Of a DNA stretch of 64,000 nt, positions 48,373-58,224 are shown piece by piece. The translations under genes were made by a program, and so were the position numbers. Source of the DNA: Corythucha ciliata (lineage: Eukaryota > Arthropoda > Insecta > Hemiptera > Tingidae); assembly GCA_038030265.1 (NCBI GenBank), contig CM075937.1:9672001-9736000 (forward strand), in the 5' to 3' direction. The notes beneath the pieces were generated by a model. It saw only the letters and a list, made by a program, of their open reading frames with translations. It was not told where the DNA came from and ran no database searches. The stretch's first letter is position 1. Every line of letters starts with the position of its first letter.

Positions 48373-48625
48373 AGCGCCCCATACACTAATGCTATTGCCT
48401 GCAGGCCGTCGCCTCAAGAGGCGAACGTCAGACCAAATTCGCCGAGCAAAATACACAGTCAGTCAACGATCTCACGTCCGATCCTAGCCGGTCCTACGGC
48501 CACACACCTTCAGTTTTCACGTACTGCAGTCCATGACCTTCAGATTAACTGATAAATGTGTGGGTACAAACCCCGATCGACGGCCTCACGATTGCCTTCA
48601 GTTAAACTGGCAGTGTATGGGCCGC
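48373..48625. mobile_element. Small TIR element (MITE-like), ~253 bp
   Basis: AGCGCCCCATACACT at the left and AGTGTATGGGCCGCT at the right form 15-bp inverted ends with one mismatch. Further in, GCCTGCAGGCCGTCG and its counterpart CGACGGCCTCACG extend the symmetry. CTAAAGC occurs at both flanks and may be a 7-bp target duplication. There is no coding capacity. The superfamily is not clear from the ends. Confidence 0.55.
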
Positions 48626-50465
48626 TAAAGCTCTCGATCCATTATGACTACAGCACACTGTTCATAGTGGTGGCGAGCTCTCCGTGTGATGATGATTAAC
48701 GCCCAGCTATTTGTTTGATTTTGGCTCGTATATCCGTTCACGTGGGACGAGCCATGTAAAAGAAGCCGACAACGTACCAAAAGGTTTGGTCATTTTTTTT
48801 TTTAATTTAAACGATTTTTTCGAGCTTTTGAGGCAGAAGTTGGCTGCTGTACTCAACACTTCACGTTTTCAACTGTGCGGCTTTTCATTCCGGCGGTCTC
48901 AGGATAGTTCTGAGTGGGTTGCAAACAGCCACGGCTGTTCACTGCGTTGCGTTTATTTGTCCAGTCCGAAGCGTTATACTCAAGGTTACAGTGTCAAATT
49001 TAAGAGCGTTTTTGCTGTCACCAGGGCCGCAATTATTTCTTTAACCCCGGGGGGGGGGGGTTGGTATTCTTGATCTAACAGGTGGCAACCGCTGTATTTA
49101 CTGCTGTAGCTACTTATTGTATCGCTTTATACTTAATTAAAGCCAAAGAATAATAAAATATCGGAGAAAAAGCGACACATAGGAACGACGGCATGCCGAA
49201 AACCATTTTTATCAACATTTCTGAGAATCTGTGGTGTGTTTATGGTATGAATTCTGATAATTCGTTTCCTTTAGACAAAACAGAAGCAAAATCGTCATTT
49301 TTGATCGAAAGGCCTCACCCCACCAACGTTTCATCGTTCCCCGTCGGTTTTTTTTTTCTATAAATTGGTCGGTGGTCGCGCGAAAACTCCAAAGTTTCCC
49401 TGCCACGCTACCACAATTTCTGAGGAACGTACAAAAATGTGAAAAGAAAAAATCACCGTTTCCGACGGTCTCAACGCTCGTGAGACATTTTTTTTTTTTT
49501 AAATAATAATTATCATCAATGCCACCCCCGCCAACCTTTTTCAGACATACAGCGCGCGCGCCTTTTGGCGGCGGAGACGTCAACCCGGGAGCGGCACAAT
49601 GCCGAAGGGCGGAGTTAACGTAGAGTGAAGAGCTATAATAGGGCTGTCAAATCGCTGTAAGTTTTTCCCGCGCCCCTAACGGGATATACGGTTATTAAAA
49701 AATGGTCGCTTTTCGCACGCTGTTTTCCCTTCCAGCCGATAATGGCGGGGTTGATTTTCTTTGATTTTTAGACTGTTTATCGACTCAAAAGTGATTAAAT
49801 ATGTTCATGACGTTACAAAAAAAAAAAAAAATGGCGTGTAATTTTACTACAGAGAGGCCTTTAAAAAGCAAACAGAACAATTTTTACATTTTTAAACATC
49901 GGAGCGAACAAGAATTCCCCATATTTTGTCTTTTTAGGTCGAGGAAATCACTTTGAAATTTCACACGACCTCAAATATAAATTTTTCACAGTGCTGTTGG
50001 TCGTCGACGGAGGGGGGGGGGGAGTGAAGGTCGAGGGAGTGAGAAAGTTGCGCGAACAAAAGTGTATAGTCGACGACAAATGGGGGGGGGGGGTGTCACC
50101 CCGCACATACGGCGCGCCCTTTTTTTTGGCTTACTGCCCGTTGGGGATGCATAATTAGCAAAAACTAAAGAATGTGGCTCACACTGTTTCTATAAGTTTG
50201 TTTTCTTCGTGTTAAATTGTACTTTTTTTCAGGGGTTTTTCACACTTTGTGAGGGGAGGGGGGGGACTCCGTGCCTTTTGGCTGTAGCCACATTGTATAC
50301 ATTATAGCCAATAAATGAGAATTGAGTTTTGTCAGGAATATTTCAGGATGCAGAATGCGAGGGGGGGGGAAACTTTTACTGGGAAACCGTCGATTTGACC
50401 CCGAACCGGTCCCCCTCCCACCATTATTCCTTACTTATTACCGGTATTTCAACACCGTACCCGCC
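48626..50465. other. Unique sequence up to the next satellite block
   Basis: A 120-codon plus-strand frame at 48711-49073 is the longest non-repetitive frame here, but it contains a poly-Phe run and a Gly run and has no known domain. Poly-G tracts lie at about 49049, 50014, 50084 and 50262, some in GC-rich contexts such as TACGGCGCGCCC. No gene is recognised. Confidence 0.45.
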
Positions 50466-50469
50466 AATT

Positions 50470-52130
50470 TATCCCTTTATGTTCAATTTAATCCGTAAAA
50501 CTGGCGATTTTCTCAATTCTAGCCACGAATTTCTCAATTTTATCCGCGAATCAGCTCATTTGTCAATGTTGGCCGAGTAACTCGCTGTTCTTAATTTTAG
50601 CGGATAATTTGCAGATTTTTTTTTTACCAAGAGTCACGAATAAACGTGAAGCCGCTAATTGGAATACTTTCCATTTTATCCGCAAATTGGAGTTCTGAAC
50701 AATGTTAGCCTTGAATTATAGCTTTTACTACGCTTCATCCGCGAATAAGTGATTTTCGGCTATTTTAGCCTCGCATCAGCGCTTTTATCCCGTGAAATAG
50801 CGATTTTTCTTAATCCATAAATATTCGTCAGCCTTGACAGTTAGTGATTGTCTCAATATCAGCTGCAAATTCGCATTTTTTTTACATTTTAGCTCCACAT
50901 TAGCAATTTTTATTTCATTTTTAGCTATAATGATTAGCGCATTATCTCAGTTTTAGCATCGAGATATCCGTCAGTAGCCATGAATTTGTGTTTTCTCAAT
51001 GATAATTAGAGCTTTTACTACACATTATCCGCGAATTTAACGTTTTTTCCCAATTTTAACAAGAAAGTAGCGTTTTTATATTGTGAATTATCAATTTTTC
51101 TCAATTCCAGCAACAAATTAGCGGAGTTTTTACGTTTTAAGTAGCGAATTAGCCTCTTTTTTTTACTATTTCATCGTGAAATTCGCGGTTTTTGTAAATT
51201 TAGCCGCGCTAAGTAGTGATTATCTCAATATTAGCCGCAAATTAGAGTTTTTTTATTTACATTTAAGACGCGGATTAGCAATTTTTCTTCACTTACAGCT
51301 ATTTATTATAACACATTTTCTCAGTATCAAGTAGCGTTTTTACGTTGTGAATTAGCAAATTTTCTCAATTTTCGCAGCAAACTAACGAATTTACTCCACT
51401 TTTATCAGCGAATTAGCACTTTTTCGAAAAAAATGAGCTGAAAATAAGCGCATTTCTTAATTTTAGCCGCTCAAATTATTTATTTTCTCAATATTGGCCG
51501 CCAATTATCGGGGTTTTGCATTAGCAATTTTCTTTCACCTACATAGCTATTGATTAGCACATTTTCTCTGTTTTAGCATTGAAGAATCATTCAGTAGCTA
51601 AGAATTACAACTTCTGCTATACACTTTATACGCGAATTAGTATCATTCCGTAATTTTACACGTGAATTGGCAATTATTTCAACTGTAGAAGAGAAATAAA
51701 CGTTTTCGTCCGGGGAATTAGCAATTTGACTCAATTCTAGCTGCAAATTAGCGATTTTTTTTAATTTTTAGCAGCCCATTATCTCTATTTTGGCTGAATG
51801 AGCGGATGATTGTGCAATTTTTATCAATTTAAGCAACGATCTTGTAAGCGATTCTTATTAATTTTGACCGAAAATTAATTTTAATCCTCATTTTAGCCGT
51901 AAATTCTGAATTTTTTCGTGTTTACTCAATTTCATTCTTGATTTAGCGATTTTTCCCATTTTAGCAGCGGTTTAATTTACGATTTATCTCAATTTTTGCC
52001 GTTAATTATCGTTTTTACCAATTTCAGCTACTAATTAGTGTTTTTTTCCTAATTTCAGTCTCGAATTTGCAATTTCGCTTAATTTAAGCAGCGAATAGGT
52101 AATTTTGTCACATTTATCCGTGTTATAAGT
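50470..52130 (+). repeat. Degenerate 30-bp satellite, plus orientation, block 11
   Basis: Plus-oriented units begin at about 50470 and are interrupted at 52130 by SINE-like sequence and then by a different satellite. No gene. Confidence 0.88.
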
Positions 52131-52139
52131 TTTCAAAAT

Positions 52140-52290
52140 TTGCCCATGCGGAGGCTTTCGCCATATTGCCATGGCGTCTTTCCTACGATGACCAGCGCGG
52201 GAATCGAACCCACGACCGTAGTGTAATGCCCGTGCGGGTGCCAGGCCACTGGAACGCAACGCCCTATAGCTCCCACAGCACACCGGCCCT
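52140..52290 (-). mobile_element. tRNA-derived SINE head (candidate)
   Basis: On the minus strand a tRNA-like region starts GGCCGGTGTGCTGTGGG and contains a perfect RNA polymerase III B-box, GGTTCGATTCC (complement at 52200-52210), inside a pairing T-arm. The 5' GGCCGGT and 3' GCTGGTC can pair as an acceptor stem with wobbles. The span is about 99 bases, too long for a normal tRNA and without a clear anticodon arm, which suits a SINE head. The downstream part GCGAAAGCCTCCGC recurs (inverse complement) at about 52744, so part of its body is present twice. Confidence 0.55.
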
Positions 52291-53170
52291 TAGTTTGACA
52301 GTTTTGAACGTCGAAATCGACAGTAAGTGGGAAATCAACAGTTTCCAGGAAGGTTGTAATAGAAAACTGAAACACAAGTGAGACGAGGTGAGATTGGCTT
52401 TGACAGATAAAATTTATGAACACGTGGCTGTGAAATTCATTCTCATCTCGTCTCACGCGTGTTTCACAAATCAATTACAGAAATCGACAGTTACGAGGAC
52501 GAAATTTTACAGTTTCCAGGACGAAATTGACAGTTTCTCCAACGAAATAGACAGGTTCCGGGACAAAAGTCATTGACAGTTCCCGGACCGAAATTGACAG
52601 TTCCAAGGACAAAATCGACAAAATTGAAAGTTTCGAGGACGGAATTGACAGTTTTCAGGACTATATTGACCGTTTGGAACGACAACTTTTACTGTTTTGT
52701 ACTACCTCTTGGTGTTACAATAGGGACGGGGGGAATGACCCAGGCGGAGGCTTTCGCCATATTCCGTCAGCTTCGACTGACGAAATTGGCATTTTTAAGG
52801 ACGAATTTGACAGTTCAGAACAACGAAATTGACATTCATAGGACGAAATTTATCGTTTCGAAATTTTGAAGTTCATAATGACGAAATTGACAATTCTAAG
52901 GACGAAATTGACCGTTTCAAAGACGAAATTTAAAGTTTAAATAACGAAATTGACATTCATAGGACGAAATTGACAGTTTCAAGGATGAAATTGACAGTTT
53001 GAAGGACGATATTGACAGTATTGAATGGCAAAAATGACGTTATAGGACGACATTTACAGTTTTGACTGACGAAATTGACATTTCTTGGACGAAATTTACA
53101 TTTTTAAGGACGAATTTGACAGTTTAGAACGATGCAATTGTCATTCATTATTGACAGTTTAAAGGGCGAA
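52291..53170 (+). repeat. Second satellite: ~21-bp GACGAAATTGACAGTTTCAAG family
   Basis: An array of units close to GACGAAATTGACAGTTTCAAG, about 21 bases each, unrelated to the 30-bp family that flanks it on both sides. Because 21 is a multiple of three, heptapeptide-repeat frames appear (for example 52573-52869); these are not taken as genes. It is interrupted at about 52739-52766 by a SINE-body fragment. Conservation is higher in the right half. Confidence 0.88.
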
Positions 53171-53174
53171 CAAC

Positions 53175-55330
53175 TTCTAGAGGGTGAGTGAGTCCTTTTT
53201 CGGTCCAGTTTCGACTCGATTTTAGCCGTGAATTGGCAGATTTTTTCACGTTGATCCTCGAAAATTATGTTTTTCACCATTTTAAGCTGAAAATGAGTTC
53301 CTTTTGACAACTTTAGGCGGGAATTACGCTTTTTCTCAATTTTAGTTGCAATTGAGCGCTTATCTCAATTATTACCGGGAAATTAAAATATTTTTCTCAG
53401 TTATAACCGCGAATTATTTTTCAACTTTAGGCGAAAATCACCGCTTTAGCTCAATTTTAGCAGTGAATTCACGAATTCTCTCTTTTTGATCCCCGAATTA
53501 GCGTTTTCATCAATTTTTGGTACGAGTGAGCGTTTCATCCTAAATTTAATTAGCGTTTTTTTTTGTTTTTTTTAGTCAGCGATTCATTTTCCTAGTTTTA
53601 GCCGCGAAGTACCAATCACTTTTATTCAATTTTAGCCTCGGGGAATCAATTACTTTTCTCAAGTTGACTTTTCATTTAATTTTAGCTGCGAATGAGTGCT
53701 TTTTGACAACCTTAGCCGATTTTACGCATTTTTATCACTTCAGCCTTGAATTTCGGGGTTTTTTCTTAAACTGTCCGTGAAATATCATATTTTATAAAAT
53801 GTTAGCCGTGAATTAGCGCTTAAAATTTTAGCCTCTACGAGCCTGCTGAGTGGTTCTCATCGCTTTTTCTCAATTTAATTGTCTCTGATAAGCGAATTTT
53901 CTCAAGTATGGCCGTGATTTCCCGTTTTTCAAATTTTCATCCTCAAATTCGTGATTTTGTCGCATTTTGCAAGGGATCAGCGCTTTTCCTCTGCATCGGC
54001 CGCGAATATTAGTACTTTTACAAAATTTTTGTCACGTACTTGCCCATAGATCAGCACACTTGCACGCTTTCTCAATTTCAGCCTCGAATTAATGGTCTAA
54101 ATAAAATTATGGTTTGTGCACTTTCTTTATTTTAGTAGCGAATATAAATGCCTTCAGATACCTGGCTGTGCTGGTTGCTTTAATAATTGGTGTATTATTC
54201 ATTAATTTTAGAGGCAAATGAGCTCTTTTTCTCAATATTATCCGCGAATCAGTGCTTTAAAACCAAAAATTCAAGTTAGTAGTGAAATTTAGTCACGAAG
54301 TTGTCTGTAGAAACCATTAATTGGCGTTTTTTTCTCAATAATAGCTGAGCCCGCTGAGCGATTCAAAGCAGCTTTTTCTCAGTGTTATAGCAGTGAATTA
54401 GCGATAAATATCGATTTTAGTCACAATTTCGCATTTAATCAGTTTTAACCGCCAATAATTGGCGTTTTCCTTAATTTTAGCCCTGCATGAGCGATTTTTG
54501 TTAATTTCAGCTGTTTATTAGCGATTTTCTTAATTTTAGCCGTGATTTAAAGTTTTTCCTGATTTTGCCAGCGAATTGGCGTTTTCCTTAATTTCAGCCG
54601 TGTCAGCGGTTTATTAGCGTTTTTCTACGCTTTATCCATCGGTGTTTTTTCTCAATTCACTCGCAGATTAGCCGTTTTTCTCGATATTAGCCGCGAAAGG
54701 ACGCTTTCAAACCAAAAATTTCAGTTAGTAGCAAAGTTTAGTCACGAAGTTGCCTCGAGAAACCACTAATTGACTTTTTTTTAATATTATAGGCGAGCGT
54801 GCTGAAGCGACTAATCGCTGCTTTTTCTTAGTGTTATTGCCACGAGTCAGTGGGTTCTCTTAATTTTAGCCACGAATAAGCGATTTTCTTCGTTTTAGCC
54901 GCGAATTAACTTTTCTCAATTCTAGCTGTGAATTGGCGTTTTCGTTATTATTAGCTGTGAATTATTGATTTTTGTCAATTGCAGCTGTTTTTTTTTACCC
55001 GGACACACTCATGCGGTACTTGCCAAGTAACTTTCAAAATATTCAATCAATTTCAAGTAAATTGCCTAGAAACCAACTAGCTGAGAATTTCAAAAATGTG
55101 TCGCTTGTTACTTGCCAAGTACCGCATGTGTGTATCCGGCTTTATGTGTATTACTTAGGTCTTGCCTGCTTTATATACATATTATTATTTTACCTGCTGA
55201 GTGATTCATCGCTTAGCCTAATTCATAGCCACGAATTAGCAATTTTTCTAAATTTTAGTCGTGAATATTAGCGTTTTTCCTCATTTTAGCCGAGAATTAG
55301 TGATTTTTTTCAACAATGAGCCTCAAGCTA
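53175..55330 (+). repeat. Degenerate 30-bp satellite, plus orientation, block 12
   Basis: Plus-oriented units resume after the 21-bp array. A 150-base composite segment is present twice (about 54255-54400 and 54702-54853), diverged but sharing AGTTAGTAG, TTTAGTCACGAAGTTG and AGAAACCA. A small TIR element is inserted at 54999-55139. No gene. Confidence 0.88.
54999..55139. mobile_element. 141-bp MITE with ~33-bp TIRs
   Basis: The left end CCGGACACACTCATGCGGTA followed by CTTGCCAAGTAAC mirrors the right end GTTACTTGCCAAGTACCGCA followed by TGTGTGTATCCGG, with three or four mismatches. The 75-base interior is AT-rich and non-coding. It lies inside satellite block 12. Target-site duplication cannot be fixed. 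Confidence 0.75.
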
Positions 55331-56849
55331 AGTGCCCAGCAAACGCTCACTTTCCGCAATTCGGATTTTAGTGACTAGTAAAAAAAAAAAACCACACGCA
55401 CCCAAGACTCCTGACAGGGTTCTTGCAAAAGCCATTGCACACAGAGTTTACATTTTATGAGCACCCCCCCCCCCCCCACCACCGTCATCACCCAACCAAC
55501 TATTCAGTTACAGAGTTGGAATTTACGCTCTTTTAGTGAGATTTTTACTACCCTGTACACAGTCAAGACAAGGTCGCCTAGACCGAGACAAAAAAGGCGC
55601 AAAACGTGATTCTTATACCGCGCCCAGGAACGTCCAACTTTTGCAAATTTTCTACAATGACAAGTGAATTTCTTTGGTCAATAAAAATGAGCGCCTTGAA
55701 GATGAAGGGAAAAAAATAAATAAATAAAAGATAGGCGCACGAGTGTTGCAATAGTGGTGGGGGCGGTTGGTGGTAAGTTTACGATGAAGTGACGGAGGGG
55801 AGGAATTAAAAGGGGAAGTTCGTATAGAAAATAAGAAGTTCGTATTCCCACGTTTTTTTCCCCTCTCTCTCTCTCCACTCTTTTTCCGATTTGGTATTCC
55901 GCGTCTACGCTCCTTATACTCCAGGAACTCCGTATGCACGCAGCGCGACTTCGAAAAAAAAAAAAAAAAAAAATTGCTGCCTGAAGAAGAGACCGCTATA
56001 GAAGGAGAGAAGGGGTCATCGAATATAAATTACCACTGTCTCTTCCCCCAGCCACAGCCCAAGAACACCGTACTTCAACTGTGGTATTGACGAGGGTGAG
56101 GGGTGGGAGAAGGGTCATTGCTGTTCGAAGACTTGATACTGCGTAGCTTTTTGAACTTCCCAGCACTAACATCTGAAGATCATGGTGTGCTGGGAGAAGG
56201 AAGGGAGGGGTGAAAAAAAAGCTTTAGCATACAAAACGAGTCCTCAAGTGGCATTCTCTCATTGGGGCATTCTTTAACTACTAATGCCTTTTTCCTTCTT
56301 GAAGATTCCTTCGGGCTGCTGTCTTCCTTCATTACCTATTCCCCAAGCTCTTAATTGTCATTAAATTAACGTTTTAAGAATATGTATCCCTCTTCAGAGC
56401 GATAAATTTGAAATTCAATTAGAGAAAAAACAAGGTTTATGTTGGAAAAATAAAATGCTGCAACCGTAAAGACGACTTATTAAATGTATTTTTTTCTCTT
56501 CCCTTTTTCAATTCCAGGAGAGACCACCGAAAGGCTATGAAAAGAATTTTTCTGTATACGTTTTACCGCGCTGAAATGCGATTGATGAGACCGCGTACAC
56601 GTAGCAACGCCCGATAGTTTTAATTACATCCGTTTGTGCGACGCGTCGGTTTGATGAGGGGTGAAGGGACGTCGGTGAGGCACGAGTTCACGGCCTCCAG
56701 AAATCTCAGACATTTTAGACAACACACCGCCGGGGTCATAATGTTGTGTTACGGGGACGATTCATTCGAATTGGCGCTCTATTTCACAGTTTTAGCTGTA
56801 CAAGTTAGCGTTCATTCTCGATTTTATCTGTGAATAAGCAATCTCATTT
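55331..56849. other. Unique sequence, no certain gene
   Basis: It contains a poly-C run at 55466, a poly-A run at 55953 and low-complexity minus-strand frames at 55652-55939. A strong acceptor-like TTTTTCAATTCCAG ends at 56517; the following 100 bases are open in two frames (stops at 56573 and 56615), so a terminal exon is possible but not established. Three or so satellite-like units occur at 56770-56850. Confidence 0.45.
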
Positions 56850-57004
56850 TTGTTAGAAGGATATACTGAATAAATCTGTCGCCGGTATTTTAATTAATAA
56901 ATTAATTAGACTGATATTATCCGGACGACGATGGAAGGGCATAGCCCAACACGATTCGAGTTTCGAGAAAAAATGGCTCCCCGGCGGGATTTGAACCCGC
57001 AACC
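56850..57004. repeat. Perfect 155-bp inverted repeat, left arm
   Basis: This arm is the exact reverse complement of 57086-57240. It contains AT-rich flank, CGAGTTTCGAGAAAAAATGG and the T-arm plus 3' half of the tRNA gene. An 81-base spacer separates the arms. No mismatch is visible over 155 bases, which implies very recent formation or ongoing gene conversion. Confidence 0.95.
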
Positions 57005-57048
57005 TCTGGATTACCAGTCCAGCACGCTGCCATTTGCGCCACGGAGAC
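56976..57048 (-). tRNA. tRNA-Thr (anticodon GGT), possibly a tRNA-derived repeat
   Basis: The minus strand folds into a 73-base cloverleaf: acceptor GTCTCCG/CGGGGAG, D-arm GCGC/GCGT, anticodon arm CTGGA/TCCAG with loop CTGGTAA (anticodon GGT at 57013-57015, reading ACC), and T-arm GCGGG/CCCGC with loop TTCAAAT. B-box GGTTCAAATCC is canonical, and the A-box TGGCGCAAATGG is one base off. Odd points: base 1 to 72 is a G-G mismatch, position 4-69 is a wobble, and GGT is unusual as the nuclear Thr anticodon in animals, where AGT is the norm. No intron. The genome encodes CA after the discriminator. Its 3' half is in the inverted-repeat arm and its 5' half is in the spacer. A decayed or SINE-type copy is the main alternative. 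Confidence 0.65.
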
Positions 57049-57085
57049 GCCTATGGGAGTCGTACTCCGAGGGATAAGCTGAGCC

Positions 57086-57240
57086 GGTTGCGGGTTCAAA
57101 TCCCGCCGGGGAGCCATTTTTTCTCGAAACTCGAATCGTGTTGGGCTATGCCCTTCCATCGTCGTCCGGATAATATCAGTCTAATTAATTTATTAATTAA
57201 AATACCGGCGACAGATTTATTCAGTATATCCTTCTAACAA
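57086..57240. repeat. Perfect 155-bp inverted repeat, right arm
   Basis: Exact reverse complement of 56850-57004. It carries a second tRNA 3' half (T-arm, B-box GGTTCAAATCC and acceptor 3' strand) on the plus strand, but with no matching 5' half, so only the minus-strand copy can fold as a tRNA. Confidence 0.95.
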
Positions 57241-57569
57241 CATCTAGATAAGATAAAATTCGGCGTGGTTTACCATATACGTTACCAGATAAGTTATACA
57301 CTACTGATTAATGACCAAAGAGCTTTGTAATTGCCCCAAAATAGAATCGTGCCTTTAAAACAATCGTCACACTGAGAACGTGAAAGGGGAACGACGAGAT
57401 CAACTCAAAATCTCGCACATGCCAACTTATTTAGTTCAAGCAAGAGACTTCTCTTCCCAGACACGACGAGGCAGAGGAGCACAATCCCCTAGAAAAAAAA
57501 AAAAAATTGTCAGCGGTGTCGAGTTTGATGATAGTGGCCCAGGGAAGTTTCCAATTTTCCAACGCAAAA
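57241..57569. other. Unique sequence, no gene recognised
   Basis: Mixed composition with one A-run near 57492. A 69-codon plus frame (57380-57589) has no motif and no splice support. Confidence 0.5.
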
Positions 57570-57729
57570 TTAGGGTTCCCTTGCACTAAGCAGCCTGGCC
57601 GCGGCAGCCAGTTGGCTGCTGTGCAGTTGGGCTTGTCCTAGTGGCTGCCCCAGCCTGGAAATCTTTGCTGCCTAGTGCGCGGGCAACCGTAGGTTGCATT
57701 TTATTTCACCGGCCCCCCGGGAACCCTAA
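57570..57729. mobile_element. 160-bp foldback element with 11-bp TIRs
   Basis: TTAGGGTTCCC at 57570-57580 and GGGAACCCTAA at 57719-57729 are perfect inverted ends. Inside, GCACTAAGCAGC and GCTGCCTAGTGC form a second inverted pair, and the centre is rich in GGCTG/CAGCC. No coding capacity. It looks like a MITE or foldback element; target-site duplication is not evident. Confidence 0.65.
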
Positions 57730-58111
57730 CCCATTTTTTCATTACGATTCCTAGGCATGAAGGAGCTTTTAACGAACGAGGCACGATGTATGTGACACGA
57801 GACGAAGTCGAGTGCCATCATCGGTAGAGTTTGTAGTGCGATTATACGCCTCAGGATCGTACGCTTTTTTTACGTTCAAAGCCTTTTAAAGCCAATTAGG
57901 TACATAATTATTCAATTTAAGGGTTCCGTAAAGTCTCCCATTTGCCACACAACTTCATTCCAGAGAAATGAAAAAGAAGAAATAAAAGAAGCACGTAAGA
58001 TGAAAGCGGGCTTCCCTGCAACAATTCTTCTACCAACTCACCAACATAATCAACTGACTTTGACCTTTTTGGGCTATAATTTTTACGATTCCACTCATCC
58101 TTCACCCAACA
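57730..58111. other. Unique sequence between foldback element and hairpin
   Basis: No gene recognised. Includes GACGAAGTCGAGTGCC near 57803, similar in style to the CGAGGC...GCCGAG motifs further right. Confidence 0.45.
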
Positions 58112-58224
58112 TTCATCGTGCTTAAAGACCTACTTTACACACGCCGTGTGGTAAGGAGTTAACTCATTTACCGTGAACTCTTTACCGCATGGCGTGTGTG
58201 AAGTAGGTCTTTACGCACGATGAA
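58112..58224. repeat. 113-bp long hairpin
   Basis: TTCATCGTGCTTAAAGACC and onward pairs with its near-perfect complement, ending GGTCTTTACGCACGATGAA. Stem arms are about 50 bases with about seven mismatches around a short loop near 58166. The size and shape would suit a pre-miRNA-like or foldback transposon structure. Neither arm matches a miRNA that I recognise. Confidence 0.8.

Noticed and set aside
48711..49073. 120-codon plus-strand open frame as a gene
   Set aside because: The composition is partly protein-like, but it includes a poly-T-derived Phe run and a poly-G run. No homology I recognise.
52573..52869. Heptapeptide-repeat frame
   Set aside because: It is the 21-bp satellite read in frame, not evidence of a protein.
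56518..56617. Possible terminal exon after the acceptor TTTTTCAATTCCAG
   Set aside because: The acceptor is good, but two frames are open with stops at different places. No upstream exon or homologue is visible, so it was left out of the gene list.
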